Origin: Tretioscincus oriximinensis
Taxonomy: Eukaryota; Chordata; Lepidosauria; Squamata; Gymnophthalmidae
Reading direction: 5' to 3'
Assembly (NCBI GenBank): GCA_022410635.1
Contig: JAJVDF010000657.1
Span: forward strand, 26,902 to 90,901
DNA length: 64,000 nucleotides
In this document: positions 22,235 to 33,490 of the stretch, piece after piece
Layout: each line of letters begins with the position of its first letter
Numbering within the stretch: the stretch's first letter is position 1
The notes under the pieces: generated by a model
Seen by the model: the letters and a program-made list of their open reading frames with translations, nothing else
What the model was told of the DNA's origin: nothing
Databases searched by the model: none
Program-made: the position numbers and the translations under genes

Positions 22235-24769
22235 TTGTGAGCAGTCAGTAATAGAAGGCAATCAGAAGATAAACATGCAGAATGCAAGATGAAGAGATGG
22301 AGTTTCCTTGTTACATGTGGAGATTTAGAGATTCCACTACAAAAGACAGTCTTGATGCAGCCATAATCTATTACCTTCCAGAACAATGCAGGCATTACTC
22401 CTAGAACGTATCTGGACAAATAGATCTGCCTTAGTGGGAACAGACATCCCACATTACAGACAACAATCCTATTTTCAAGTGCTATTAAAAGGAAACCATA
22501 TCTTCGAACAGGATCTGTACTGTACATAGCACATCGACTGTACAGTGCATAGCACAATGGCTGAAACAGAGTCATATGGATCTCCTTTTATCAAAAAGCA
22601 GAACAACGAATATTTGCAGTGTAACATATACATATTCACATTAATAACAGAATGCAAAATAACAATATACAGTACAATACAATAGCATTATTAAATTTTA
22701 CACAATAGCAAATAAATTATGAAATTAAGTAAACATTTGGGGGAAAGCAGCTGAGCAGTAGGAAGGGCTCTAATAGCTCTTTCTACTGCTTTCAGCCATC
22801 TTGTCTTTACATTCAATGACCCTGGAATTTCTTCAAACTCTATGACCCTATGGCTCCAGATGTAGCTCACCTCTTAAGATTGAGGTGCACCGATTACTGT
22901 TATTACTGATAACATATTAAGTGAAGAACTTTCATTCCTTGGCTCCAGCNTTGACAGCTGTGAAGAGAAATGTAATAATTGAAAACCATAAAGTTAGTAG
23001 TTATGCTGTAGAGAACATTTTCTATTATTACTGAAAAGTTCAATGAAAAGTTTAATAGTAGTGTACAGACCATTCTCACTGCAATTCAATGTTATTTTGC
23101 ATTCTGTTCACCTATAAAACAGATGTTCAGTTTTCTAGTCACTTATGCTCATCTTAAAAACCTGCATAATTTGCAGCTCACTATATACTTTATATCTTAG
23201 AATATACAAGTCAACAGAATGATGAACAAATTAAAATACTTGACAACATACAGGCTCACAGGCACACAAGTAATTATGTTTTTTGGATTCTATTCTACTC
23301 ATCAAGATTACAAACAAGCAAAAACTTTGGGATTATCCACTCAGTATTTTTACAGCTGAAGAATAAAATGAAAGCCACAAAACTAATACAAAAATTGCCA
23401 GTACCAATTGCACATCATAAAAAAGTGAATAGCTGTTGAAAGCTGAATCCTGCAGCCAATATCTCCAATATAAAATCACTCTCTGAAAAGAAAGAACTGA
23501 ATAATTTCTACTAATTTTTATTAGTACTTTGTTGGATGGTATCTGGAAAGTCTTGAGAATCCATAACAAATATGTAATTCTGACAGCATTTGAGAACACA
23601 GCATGTAGAAGGCCAAAAATGAATATAAAATTGAAAACAAAGTTTGTAATGGCACATGCTTAAATTAAGGATGCATGAACAGGGGTATTTCTACTGCCCG
23701 GTAGTTGCATGATTAAGAATTCGCAGCACGTGGTCACAAACATTCAGAAATCCACTCAGGATAAAAACATACCTACTGCCTGAGTGATAAATTTTCAGTC
23801 TATGCAAGTTTAATCATTTCTTCCCCAGCACACCTAAGTTAGAAATGCCATTTCATGATTAGTATTCACTACTTCTATACAGTCTTGAAAGTGAGCCAAA
23901 GGACAGGAAAAGTAAGAAACAGACAACTGTACAATAATTTGTTAAATTACAGCAGAGCTGCAGATATTGTCAGATCATTATTATCAACTGAGCTTTCAAA
24001 GAAACTATCAGGGCTGAACTAATTCCAACAGCACTTGGGCTTTTTACAAGATTCATTTCTAACCTCGTATATGCATTCAGGCAACAGGAGGAGCTCAGTA
24101 AGTGGGAACTGTTAAACGGTGGGACAAGTTACTCAAAGAAAGAAAGAAATCAAGGTCAGTTGTCCAGCATTCTTCAATTATGAATCTTTGAACCGGAAGA
24201 TAATTAGACTAAGGCTCTTNCTGCTCTGGTTCTTAATTCAGGATATATTCCAGAACAGGGGCTTAACATCCACATGCTTGTGTAAACCAAATGGGCACAC
24301 CCTAATTTAGACAGTATGTAGAAAATAAATCCCTATTCTAAGATATATCCTGGAATATGACCATGTAGAAACAGCATAAAATCTACAATAATTTAGTTCA
24401 TAGTACTACTCGAATTCTCAAACAAAACTTTAGATACATGATTCATCCATTCATGCAAGACTGAAAAAGGCAGGGCTAACTTCTCTGTATACAGTACAAT
24501 CAGTATAGCAATGGGTACATGGGGTTGACAGAGGCTTGCTAAAAGCAAGACAGGCTATCTTCCTAATAGTTACATTAAAGGTATTCTTGCCACTCTTAAA
24601 ATTAATAAGATATGCAGTGCTTCCCTGTAGGCATTATAATATACAACACATAAAAAGCCTCCAGCAAAATACAATATGCAAAAAAGCAAACCATGTCTTC
24701 CATATTCCCTTGGCTTCTTTTCTTTCGAATTTTAAACCTTTCAATAACGAATATTTTGACATCATTAAT
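22235..24769. other. No feature recognised
   Basis: About 2.5 kb of AT-rich spacer. Frames up to 117 codons occur by chance. No repeat family or exon-like sequence is supportable. Confidence 0.4.
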
Positions 24770-24960
24770 GAAGCACAGTGGTGCAGAGGTCAAGAGCAAT
24801 GATCTTTCAACAGAGAGGTCAGAGTTTGCAACTTCATGTGTCTGCCATGGAAAGGAGTGAGCTCCCTCTACTGGCCACAGCTTCAGCCAATCTAGCTGTT
24901 TGAAAATAAGTAATTTGCCCGTCATCTAGCCACCACAACATGGTGGTGGTGGGAGATAGA
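24770..24960 (+). mobile_element. tRNA-derived SINE (family S)
   Basis: TGGTGCAGAGG at 24779-24789 fits the polymerase III box A consensus and GTTTGCAAC at 24824-24832 is a decayed box B, 34 bases downstream as expected of a tRNA-like head. The body contains GTGAGCTCCC and CTAGCTGTTTGAAA, the central phrases of a common squamate SINE and also present, diverged, in the minus copy at 28545-28862. No tail or duplication is evident. Confidence 0.65.
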
Positions 24961-25326
24961 TTTAAGTCTTCTGGCAAAAAATAGCTTGTGAGCTACTCAA
25001 GATAGGGGGGAAAACATGTGAATAGGTTTCAAAATTTAGGTGCAAAATTCTATCCTGACTAGGGGGAAAGAGATGCCAAAGTTATTTGGAACTGCCCTCA
25101 GCAAACGCATTTTCCATATAATTGTACTGGAAAACATGTTCNCCATGGGCAGTCTGTACAGCAATCTGTTTTCTGAACAGAGAACACTCAGAAAACCATC
25201 GCAACTGCAGCTTTACGCAATTCGCATTAAATGCATTCTGGCAATTATTTAATCAAAGCTCCTTCAGGTATAAATAGATAAATGAATGAATGAATTAAGA
25301 TAAAACTTTCACTTGTTCTGACACTT
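24961..25326. other. No feature recognised
   Basis: AT-rich spacer; nothing supportable. Confidence 0.4.
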
Positions 25327-25612
25327 TGCAAAAGGCATTTTATGAATACTGCCTGTTGCTCCATTCTAGAGGCAGTGTCAAGACATCCTAATGGCTACTG
25401 AAACACTTGACTTCCAAGGATTTGTCTAATATTATCTAAAAGCTATCATGGCTGCTATCTACCACCATCTCTTCTGGAAGTAAATTCACAGATTTCCCTT
25501 GTCTGTCCTAACTCTTCTGCCCGTAAGTTTCAAGGAATGCCACTTGGTCCTAGCGTTGTATGATAGAGAAAATGTATGATAACCCATGTATGATATTATA
25601 AACTTCCATCAG
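25327..25612 (-). mobile_element. CR1-like LINE 3' fragment
   Basis: Plus-strand phrases GCCTGTTGCTCCAT, CCACCATCTCTTCTGGAAG and TAGCGTTGTATGATAGAGAA match, in order, the CR1 copies at 7584-7985 and 20815-22234. It carries the end of the ORF and the start of the 3' UTR but lacks the tail. Confidence 0.7.
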
Positions 25613-26718
25613 AAGTGATTGTTTACATTTGTTCTGCCATAGGAGTTCTGCTCTATGCCCTTTTATTGTAACTGATCATTCAACACANCAGCTCCCTTCT
25701 ACAGTTTCAATGCTCAAACTGTAAACTAAAAGCATAAAGTAACTGCAGAAGTATATTCTTGCATATGACAGGAACCCGAGAAGCCTAAAACGAATGCAGA
25801 TGTTTGTTCCCACAAATGTCTGTTGGGGAGGAGGGAGTGGGAGGAAGACTGAACTAAAAGACTTGTTTATTTTATGCCCTTTTACAGGGGCTCTGCATTG
25901 CCATATGACCATCTTCCATAGACAGGCTGTAAAATTGCAGGAATAGTCCCACATTTTTTCAAACCAGCTATTCCAGCCAAAAATCAATACAAAATGCATA
26001 GTATCTTCCAAAAATGCATAATGCATAATGTCGTCCTGTAGTATCATAAGTGATTGGAAATAATGACCTCTCACCCACCATGGAAATGTCTGTGTCCAGC
26101 CTCTATAAATCTGCAATATGGACAGACTTTAAAAGTTTGCATCAGAAGAGGAAAAGCATTTGGAATGCTGGAAAACACCCCATAAAGTATGTGAATTCAT
26201 TTGAAAATACTGCACATTTGACACACAATGTGATCTCACTGCAACTGTACCTGATTTAATACAAAAATGTCATTTTGTTACCTTGCCTGGAGTCAAAGTT
26301 CATCCTAATAGCTAATAAGATTTGTTTACAAGATGTATAGTGGAGGCAGTCAAAAGATGGGAATTTGATGTTTTTCCTCCGGGGAAGAGAGAAAATTAGG
26401 AATAAGACACAAGCTGAGTCACGGGCAAGGAGTTGAACTAAGTCTCACTGTTGCTCAGGACCAAGGATCATCAGAGCTAGGTCAGGGGCTTGAAGCAATT
26501 AGGTCAAGAGAAACAGCACAAGCATTCAGGGATTCCAAATCAGAGAAAGCAAACTATCTTAATCCTGGAATGCTTTGGTACTAGAAACTGTGTAAAAAGC
26601 ATTTAAATATGCAGCAGCTCCTCTCTGGCCATGTTCACTTCTGCTTCATATGAAGTTTTAGAGTAATTTATTGAACTAAAATATTCAAAAAACTGAAGAT
26701 ACTCTTAAATTCTAAATA
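25613..26718. other. No feature recognised
   Basis: AT-rich spacer. ATGCATAATGCATAATG near 26014-26030 is a short tandem repetition. The 146-codon minus frame at 25676-26116 resembles no family I know. Confidence 0.35.
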
Positions 26719-26723
26719 AACTT

Positions 26724-27470
26724 TGTTGGGGTTAGCCATATAGGACATATATTAATTGGCATTAATATATCTGATATAAAATATACTAGGATTGCTAGCC
26801 AAGTAAGGCCTGGGTGGAAAATTTTGAAAAATCTCTGGAAACCCCAGCCCCAGGAGGTAAACAGGAGAGGCCAAATCTCTCTTCCTGTCCTGAGGGCATA
26901 TTTTATTCAGGAAACCTTGCCAGACTGAATTGATTAATGACACCCATTGTGGCAAAAGGGCATTCATTGTTTAACTAGCCATGCACCTGGGCCAAAACCA
27001 TTAGCTTGATAGTGGTAGTAAAGGAAGCCCATTAAAGCTTTATTCCCTTGGGTGAGTCACAGTATTCCTGGACATTAGGAGGAAACACCAGGAGAAACGA
27101 AAGCTAAAAGGGTCCATCCTGTATCTTCCCACCATACCATATTTGGCATTTCCTGACACAGGCTGCACCTCCTTGGGAGGAGAGTAACGTGTCACACAGG
27201 TGTCACTACCTGGGTCCACCCTAACCCACGTGTGCTGTACCACCCCTTCTGACATTATTGAATTAATCCACGCCTTCTGATATTGTAGTCAATAAAAACC
27301 TCTGCACAACTGTGTTCTCGAGGTCTCATAACCCTATGAGCCTCCTGGATCACCTTTGAACCCAAGCTGTGGTCTCCGTTTGAATCTCTTTACACGTGTA
27401 TGCACGCTTTGGATCCAGCTACCTTAGACAAGCTAAGGAGCCGAATAACGGGTAAGCGAACCCCCGTTTA
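26724..27470 (+). mobile_element. Solo LTR-like element, copy 2 (plus)
   Basis: Starts TGTTGGGGTTAGCC and ends AGCGAACCCCCGTT, about 747 bp, and aligns with the reverse complement of 10638-11393 throughout. The AATAAA signal is at 27291-27296, followed by about 175 bases, which suits an R-U5 arrangement. There is no internal retroviral coding sequence on either side. The flanks (AACTT and AACCA) do not form a convincing duplication. The two copies differ by many substitutions and small indels, so they are not recent. Confidence 0.65.
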
Positions 27471-28503
27471 AACCATTTATCCTTTTATCAATCTGTTTAA
27501 CCATTAACATTTCATATGAATACTTAAACAATACATGTGTACCCTGTAGGCACTCTCTTTCCACTGCAAAGCTTTAGGCACATCTCACTATCCCTAGTAG
27601 AGCATATATTCATTACTCACAATGCCAGAGTATCTGAAGACCTGCATATGCTCTCCTGGAATATGAGAGGAATGGAGAAGAAATTTAATAGTCTTTCTGT
27701 ACTCAAAGGCCATGATCAGGATTAGTGGGTCTGTACCAGCCAGACTGATGGCTCCAGATAGGCTATGCAATGGANGAATAATTTATTTGCACCAGAATCA
27801 GGAGTGCTGAGAAGTTGAACATCTTAAAGACTAAACATTACAATTTGAGTAGCTGCAAAATTGTTGAAAATTCTACCCTGAGAGAGGAATAACATATTGT
27901 ATATCACAAGAAAAGTACACCAGAAGGTTTGCTCTTCAAACCTTCTATTCAAGAACATAGCATTATTTCAACTGAAATGGGAATTTAAAAATATGTACAC
28001 AAGAAATGTGGTAAAATCTAGCTGATTTGATAAGTGGATTAAGCTTGATCTTATTCTAATTTAGAAAGTAGCCTAAGAGGCTTCAGCCATTCTGGGCTAC
28101 CACAAGTCCAACCATGGTTTGTGCTATAAGGCTAAATACAAATCAGACCACAGTTTGTCATACTAAAACTTTGAAAATATAACATTATTTTAAAGTTGGT
28201 TCTTTCTGTGGTCCAAATCAGTTGGCTTCCCCAAATGTCCAGAGCAGAAAGAGTCGAGTTCAGAAAGTCCCTGATTGTTACTACAGTAATTTTATTCTAA
28301 ATGATGGTTTCCACCCCTATAAAACAACCAATGCTGGGGTTTTTCTGGATCACCCCAGGATCTTTTTTGGAAGATTGATGTTATTTCTGCTATTACACTC
28401 CAACTTTCAAGCCAAGCTGTGGTTTTCTACACTAAATTAAAAGTTTCAAAAAGTCTACCAAAAATACCCATGTCCTTTTTCAAACACAACATTCTATAAA
28501 TAT
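27471..28503. other. Spacer with one short remnant of family R
   Basis: Around 27795-27850 the minus strand reads TTTAGTCTTTAAGATG, resembling interspersed family R at 4455 and 5795. The remainder is AT-rich without a supportable feature. Confidence 0.3.
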
Positions 28504-28900
28504 ATATTGTTCAAAACAATAAAGGGAACACTTTAACAGAAGAAGGAAAAAGGAAAAAGGAAAAAGAAGAACTGGGTTCTTATATCCCGCTTTTCTCAAC
28601 TTTCAAAGAGATTCAAAGCAGCTTACAAGGGTATTTTGCCTGAAGGCTCACATTCTAACTTCCCCACCAGGCTGTGGTGGTTCCCATGTATCTACTTGCA
28701 GTCAGTTGCAATTTCTTGCAATTCTTGCTTTCGAATAGATGGGTTGGCTAGAGCTGCAGGCTAGTGGAAGGTGCTCACGCCTCCCCACGTCCCACACAGG
28801 GCTTCGAAACCTCTTCTCCCAGGTGAGAGATGGATTCCTNAGCAACTGAGCTATCCATGCCTGTAACACTAAGTGTACCCTGAAATGTTTTGAGCAGTAT
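28504..28900. mobile_element. Palindromic DNA element split by a SINE
   Basis: The left terminus ATATTGTTCAAAACAATAAA (28504-28523) and the right terminus, read inward ATACTGCTCAAAACATTTC (28871-28900), are about 30-bp inverted repeats of the same kind as the 64-bp element at 19034-19097. Removing the SINE leaves a unit of similar size. TAACA occurs on both sides of the SINE, consistent with the target duplication of the SINE insertion. Confidence 0.65.
28545..28862 (-). mobile_element. tRNA-derived SINE (family S), minus
   Basis: The minus strand has a perfect box A, TAGCTCAGTTG (plus 28843-28853), and a decayed box B around GGTTTCGAAGCC. The body includes GTGAGCACCTTCC and CTATTCGAAAGCAAG, matching the SINE at 24770-24960. 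The 3' part ends AAAGCGGGATATAAG and a CTTCTTTTTCC-rich tail (plus 28540-28570). It is a polymerase III type retroposon, inserted in the palindromic element. Confidence 0.75.
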
Positions 28901-29210
28901 ATTTTTAAAGAAAAGCTGCAGTTACTGATCACAGTGAGGAAAAAAACCTGTTTAGGTTGCAGCTGTATTCAACTGTGGCTTTGCAGCCTTCTAACTGATG
29001 TTAATTGCACCAAAGTTCAAATTCTCCCAAATTACATACATGTGTATCAAGTCTAAACTCAAGCCAGGCATGATCAGATCTTGCAAATTAAATCCAAAGG
29101 CAGTAAAAAAAAACTGACTCAAATTTAGCTTTCCTGTTTTCAATATATTGATAAGAAGAATATTCTACGAAGGGTTGCCAGGTAATATTCCAAAGTTCAC
29201 ATCTGTTTCT

Positions 29211-29937
29211 TTAACAACAATTAGCCCATTTTATTAGAAATACAAGTAACCAATGCTGGCAAGGATGCCAAATAGTAGCAGACTACTACCATATATATTG
29301 GATATGTCCATACTCACAAGAATTTTGGGGAAAGGAACAGAAGGAGATAAATAAAATATATAATGAAAATATAATAATAACAGACAAAATGGCAATATGC
29401 TTATTAGATATGGATAATGTAAGATCTCAAATCAAACAAAAAATGATAGAAAATCTGATTAAGGGCGCACAAATTACCTTAATCAGAGGATGGAAAGACA
29501 CAACAGTACGAACATTAAACAAATGGAGAGAATACATAGAGGAGAAAATGATGGTAGATATCAACAAAAATAAATAATGCGCACAACTTCTTAAAAATAA
29601 TGGAAACAAAGAACAACTGGAGACAAATTAAAGACTATTTGATTAGCAACACGACTCAACAATCAAGAAAAAATAAAATAGAATTAATATTTTCACTATA
29701 AACCACAAGTACACGATAAGAAATGGGAAGGTGGAGGGAGGGAGGGAGGGAGGGAAGGAAGGGGGAAGAAGGGGATGGTGGGGGGGAGGATAAACAGAGG
29801 GGAAAAGGGGAAGACAAGCGTAGTGATGACAAAAGAAAATATTAAACACAATGAAATGTAAATATTATGGTGTGATAAGTAAAGAAGGTGTAAAGACATG
29901 TATATGCATAATAAAACTTAATTAAAAAAAACAAATA
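29211..29937 (+). mobile_element. L1 LINE 3' end with 3' UTR and A-rich tail
   Basis: The ORF2 end is followed by a purine-rich 3' UTR, including a GGGA-repeat tract at 29730-29775, and by AATAAAACTTAATTAAAAAAAAC at the end. The tract and tail are usual for L1 3' UTRs. It is 5'-truncated; no target duplication was found. Confidence 0.8.
29221..29577 (+). pseudogene. L1 ORF2 C-terminus
   Basis: An open stretch of 119 codons ends at the TAA at 29575-29577. It begins LAHFIRNTSN, then gives the L1 zinc block CWQGCQIVADYYHIYWIC with canonical Cys-x3-Cys-x7-His-x4-Cys spacing (29254-29307), then EFWGKEQKEINKIY, ITDKMAI and the closing Trp/Arg/Lys-rich segment (RGWKDTTVRTLNKWREY). No in-frame stop interrupts it, unlike the relative at 17490. 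In full L1 this domain binds nucleic acid and aids target-primed reverse transcription. Everything upstream of it is missing. Confidence 0.85.
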
Positions 29938-30170
29938 ATTATTATTATTAACAAAGCATATTCAACAAAGCATAATAATAATTTCGGATCCCTTCCTTCA
30001 CCTCATATGTACATATGTGCATGTGTGCTCCACAACAAGAGATAATTCAGGGCACTGTCCTCTTTATTTTGTCAGATGTACAGAGGAATGGAGAATAGTG
30101 AAGCAGAGAGGAAATTAAAAAGCCCAGTGCCCTCTTCCAGGCTGCAGCCTTCCAACCTAATTCTAAATCT

Positions 30171-30360
30171 TATGAACATGAGAGTATAAGAAGAACATAC
30201 TGGATCTGGCCAGAGCCCATCTAGTCCAGCATTCTGTCTCACACAGAGGTCCACCAGATGCACCTGGTGGACAGACTGATCAGAGGAAAGCAAAATATGC
30301 ACCTGTTCATGACTCCCTGCAAATAGTATTTCAAGAGTCCTGCCTGTTGCTCCATCCCGA
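30171..30360 (-). mobile_element. CR1-like LINE 3' end (TTCTTATG type)
   Basis: Plus-strand phrases ATAAGAAGAACATACTGGAT, TAGTCCAGCATTCTG, CACACAGAGGTCCACCAG and CCTGCCTGTTGCTCCATCCC match the copy at 7584-7985 in order. The tail (left end) is decayed and the 5' part is cut at about 30360. Confidence 0.75.
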
Positions 30361-31542
30361 GAAAGTGACTCTAAATTGGCACATATGATTAAATTGACAT
30401 ATGCAATCCTGCAATTAAATAAAATTATTGATCTGGGTATAAGGGTATCAGGTCTTTATCAGACTGTGAAGTCTATTTTTGCTAAATGTTGCTTGTTAGA
30501 CAGTATGTCTGGCCATATGTAGAAGAGAGAACACTGCATTGCAAAGCATGTTCCCCAGAGATATTTGACAAGATAAAGTTTTAATCAGTATGGAATTTTC
30601 TGTGCAAGACATGTGGTGAATAGTTATGCTTTTAAATGTCACGGAAGAACTGAGGAGCAAGCACCTTTCAAAGATTTGCAGAAGATTTCACAAACTGGAA
30701 ATTAATGCATTGCCAATGCATAAATCTCATATCTTTTTATATTTAGGATTGTTGTTGAATTAACATAAACATTGGTCTGTATTTTTAGATAATTAATATG
30801 TCAAAAATCAGACTATTTAGTGTATTGATTGTTTGAAATCTTTGTTGTAGTTCACAGAGTTTAGGAACTCAGGATAACTAGAATGCAATGCTTTAACTCT
30901 GGTGGCTACTCATGGGTACTCATGAAACCACAGTTCTAATGTATATTATAAACGAGCTTAACAAAAATTCAGTTAGGCTAAATCTACACTTTTAAATTTT
31001 TAAACTATAATAGTGTAAAATCAAGTCTTTGTCTCTACGTAATTGTGGGGAAACAGTTGTGAATGTGATAAAAAAAAAGTCCAATATTGCAATTTTTCAT
31101 GTCAGTAGTTCTCTGCCGATTTAATGGTGCAAGGCAAGGCATGAAAGAAATTGTGTTTATTTGCTGAAAAAAGAGGGAAAGGATAAGGAAGCCCAGCTTT
31201 TTTATGAAAAGCTTCCCTAGCAGCTTCAAACCTCTGGGCACTTGAAACAGAAGAGGTTTTTCTTTNTCTTTTAAATGGAACATTTCTCATTCACAGGTAA
31301 AAAGGGGAGAGGCAATCATCAACATCATCATCAACAACAACAACTTTATTTAATGCACCCCTTTCGCCAATAGCTAATGACAAAAGAGAATAGAATTTTA
31401 TTGCAACTTCACCTCTGAAATCTTCTGGGGTCAGTAAAATGCATGAAGTTTCTTTGCCATCCACTACAAATCCAGAGGGAAAAAAGAAACATGTGGACTC
31501 CCAACTATGAGAACGTAAGTGCTTTATTCCATGAAAGTGATA
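30361..31542. other. No feature recognised
   Basis: AT-rich spacer. ATCATCAACATCATCATC and CAACAACAAC at 31316-31343 form a small imperfect microsatellite. Nothing else supportable. Confidence 0.4.
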
Positions 31543-31712
31543 TAAATGGTATGATACTGCCTCTGGGATGGAGTCCTTAAGTACCATTTGCAGGGAGTTG
31601 AGGTGAAGATTTTGCCTTCTGCTGCTCAAGACTCCCCAGGTGTACCACTGGCAGAGACAGAATGCTGGACTAGATGGATTCTGGCCTGGTTCAGCAGGCT
31701 CTTATGTTCTTA
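31543..31712 (+). mobile_element. CR1-like LINE 3' end (TTCTTATG type), plus
   Basis: Reads TATAAATGG, CTCTGGGATGGAGTC, CCATTTGCAGGGAGTTGAGG, GAATGCTGGACTAGATGG and CAGCAGGCTCTTATGTTC, i.e. the 3' UTR and terminus of the CR1 family in forward orientation. Body and ORF are absent. Confidence 0.75.
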
Positions 31713-33239
31713 ACTGGTGCAAGCTTTTAATCTTTAGCTTGTCCCTATACTTACAGAAAAGCAGAGGAAGGCATCATGAGCAAACAGATAATGGCACTAA
31801 CAGTGAAGGAGAAGAGATTAGTAGTTCCTTCCATTTTTTCCATTATCACAAGCAAAGAAATTGTTATAGCNGTCTCCTTAGCAAAATCTTTTTTCGAATC
31901 CATAGATAGGGCTAAACAATATAACTGAGCAGCTCTTCCAATTGTCCTAATTTAGGCTTTTGAGTGGTATTAAACCATAGCAGATGTTTCAGTTTGAAAG
32001 CACTGAAATAGTTCAAAGATAAAGTATTTTCAAGTCATGTTGGAAAATATAGTGATACATAAGGACTTTTAAAAGGTCAATTTCCTCATTCTAAAATATT
32101 GTTTTAAAATAGAAATTTGATCATATTGAACTACAGAACAAAAAATTATATTTGGTAGAAGAAATGGAATCATTTCAATTTCAGAAATACCATCATCCAA
32201 TGGTCAATATTCTTTCAGAAAAAGTCAATTTTTATTATGCCATGATTTAATTTAAGCCTTTATTTTCTTGCGGAGAGCAACTCTGTTTCCAGTATGCCTT
32301 TATACATTTGAGTACTGCAATATTTCCTTGCTTCTTATTGGGTTTGAAATTAAGTAACTGCTGTAGCACTACTTATTTGTTAGGCAGGATATTCTTGAAA
32401 AAAATTCAGATTTGAATGGATTAATTTTCAGTCCTACACCTTCACAAATATGTCAAAAATAGACAGCGGACTTGGCANCAACTAGAATGAGTTAGGAAAG
32501 AAAAAGATTAAATCATCCATACTGTATATACATTGAGCACCACATAAAAGTATCCTTTTATGTATGCATTAGCTTTAGTCATATCAGGCAGGGATCCATT
32601 GCTAAAATGAAAAGTTAAGGAGACAGAGGATATCTCCATCTCATTCCTCATTCTGTGAAAAGATTACTAAGACTTTTCCACAAAATGAAGAGCACATATT
32701 TTGGCCTAGAAATTTGGAGCAAAACTGTTTGTTTTTTAATTGAAAATTTGTGGTCAATTAAGACTTTCTACAAATCTATACCATAAATAGCACTTTGCCT
32801 GTAGTTGTGCTATGTGCTAAGATATTCTCAGTACTAGAACTGTACAGTACTAGTACTCAGTACTAAAACTGTACAGTTCTATAAAAACCTAAGCTCCAGG
32901 TAGATGTTGTTAGATGCTCTAATTTGCAAAAAGTTAATTTCAACTATTTATTTTAAAAGTTAGCTTGTAGAGAACATCTAAAACGAAAGACCAAGGTCCT
33001 TTTGTTGTTTTTCAACTGTTAAATCATGCCTGGCTCTTCCTTATTCTGTGTACTAGCAATTATAAGCAAACAAAACATTAGAGAAGAAGGTACACAAGAA
33101 AATGAACATCTTTATATATCATCTTCTTAATTTAGATCTACAGTAGGTGTATGAAATTTGGGTATATTTTTTATATTTGGAGGGAAATTCAAACTTAAAT
33201 TAATGTCAAAATTATAGACTGCCAGCAAAAATAATCCAA
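31713..33239. other. Spacer with one short repeat cluster
   Basis: AT-rich. The only structure is the direct and inverted repeat at 32828-32880, described separately. Confidence 0.4.
32828..32880. repeat. Short tandem and inverted repeat
   Basis: CTCAGTACTAGAACTGTACA recurs 29 bases later as CTCAGTACTAAAACTGTACA. Within it AGAACTGTACAGT (32836-32848) and ACTGTACAGTTCT (32868-32880) are perfect 13-bp inverted repeats around a 19-base loop. Confidence 0.85.
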
Positions 33240-33490
33240 GTTTCTTTCAGCAAAGCAAAGCAGAGGGATAGAGATTCTATGGATTACAGTAACTTCCCTC
33301 CCCAGTGATTTAGAACAATGCTGCAGTGAATAACCTGAGGGACAAAGCTGCATGAGACTTGGCCCACTTCATCCACCCAGGTCCCAGTAAGGCACACCCA
33401 ATCTGCCTCTTCATCCAAGATCAAGTAATGGATCACAGACATTCTGGCCTGACCCAACATTCATAAGCAGCACTACCAGAACTGTGAGCA
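33240..33490 (-). pseudogene. L2 LINE endonuclease-domain fragment
   Basis: The minus strand, with frameshifts, reads VIHYLILDEEADWVCLTGTW followed by VDEVGQVS and, further on, EVTVIHRISIPL. This is the order of the L2 apurinic-type endonuclease N-terminal region (NK..LI.DLI.DE..D..C.TETW, then PPGYS, then GGVA.IYR). The catalytic Glu of the ETW motif is Gly here. Only about 80 codons remain. It would nick target DNA in an intact element. Confidence 0.65.
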
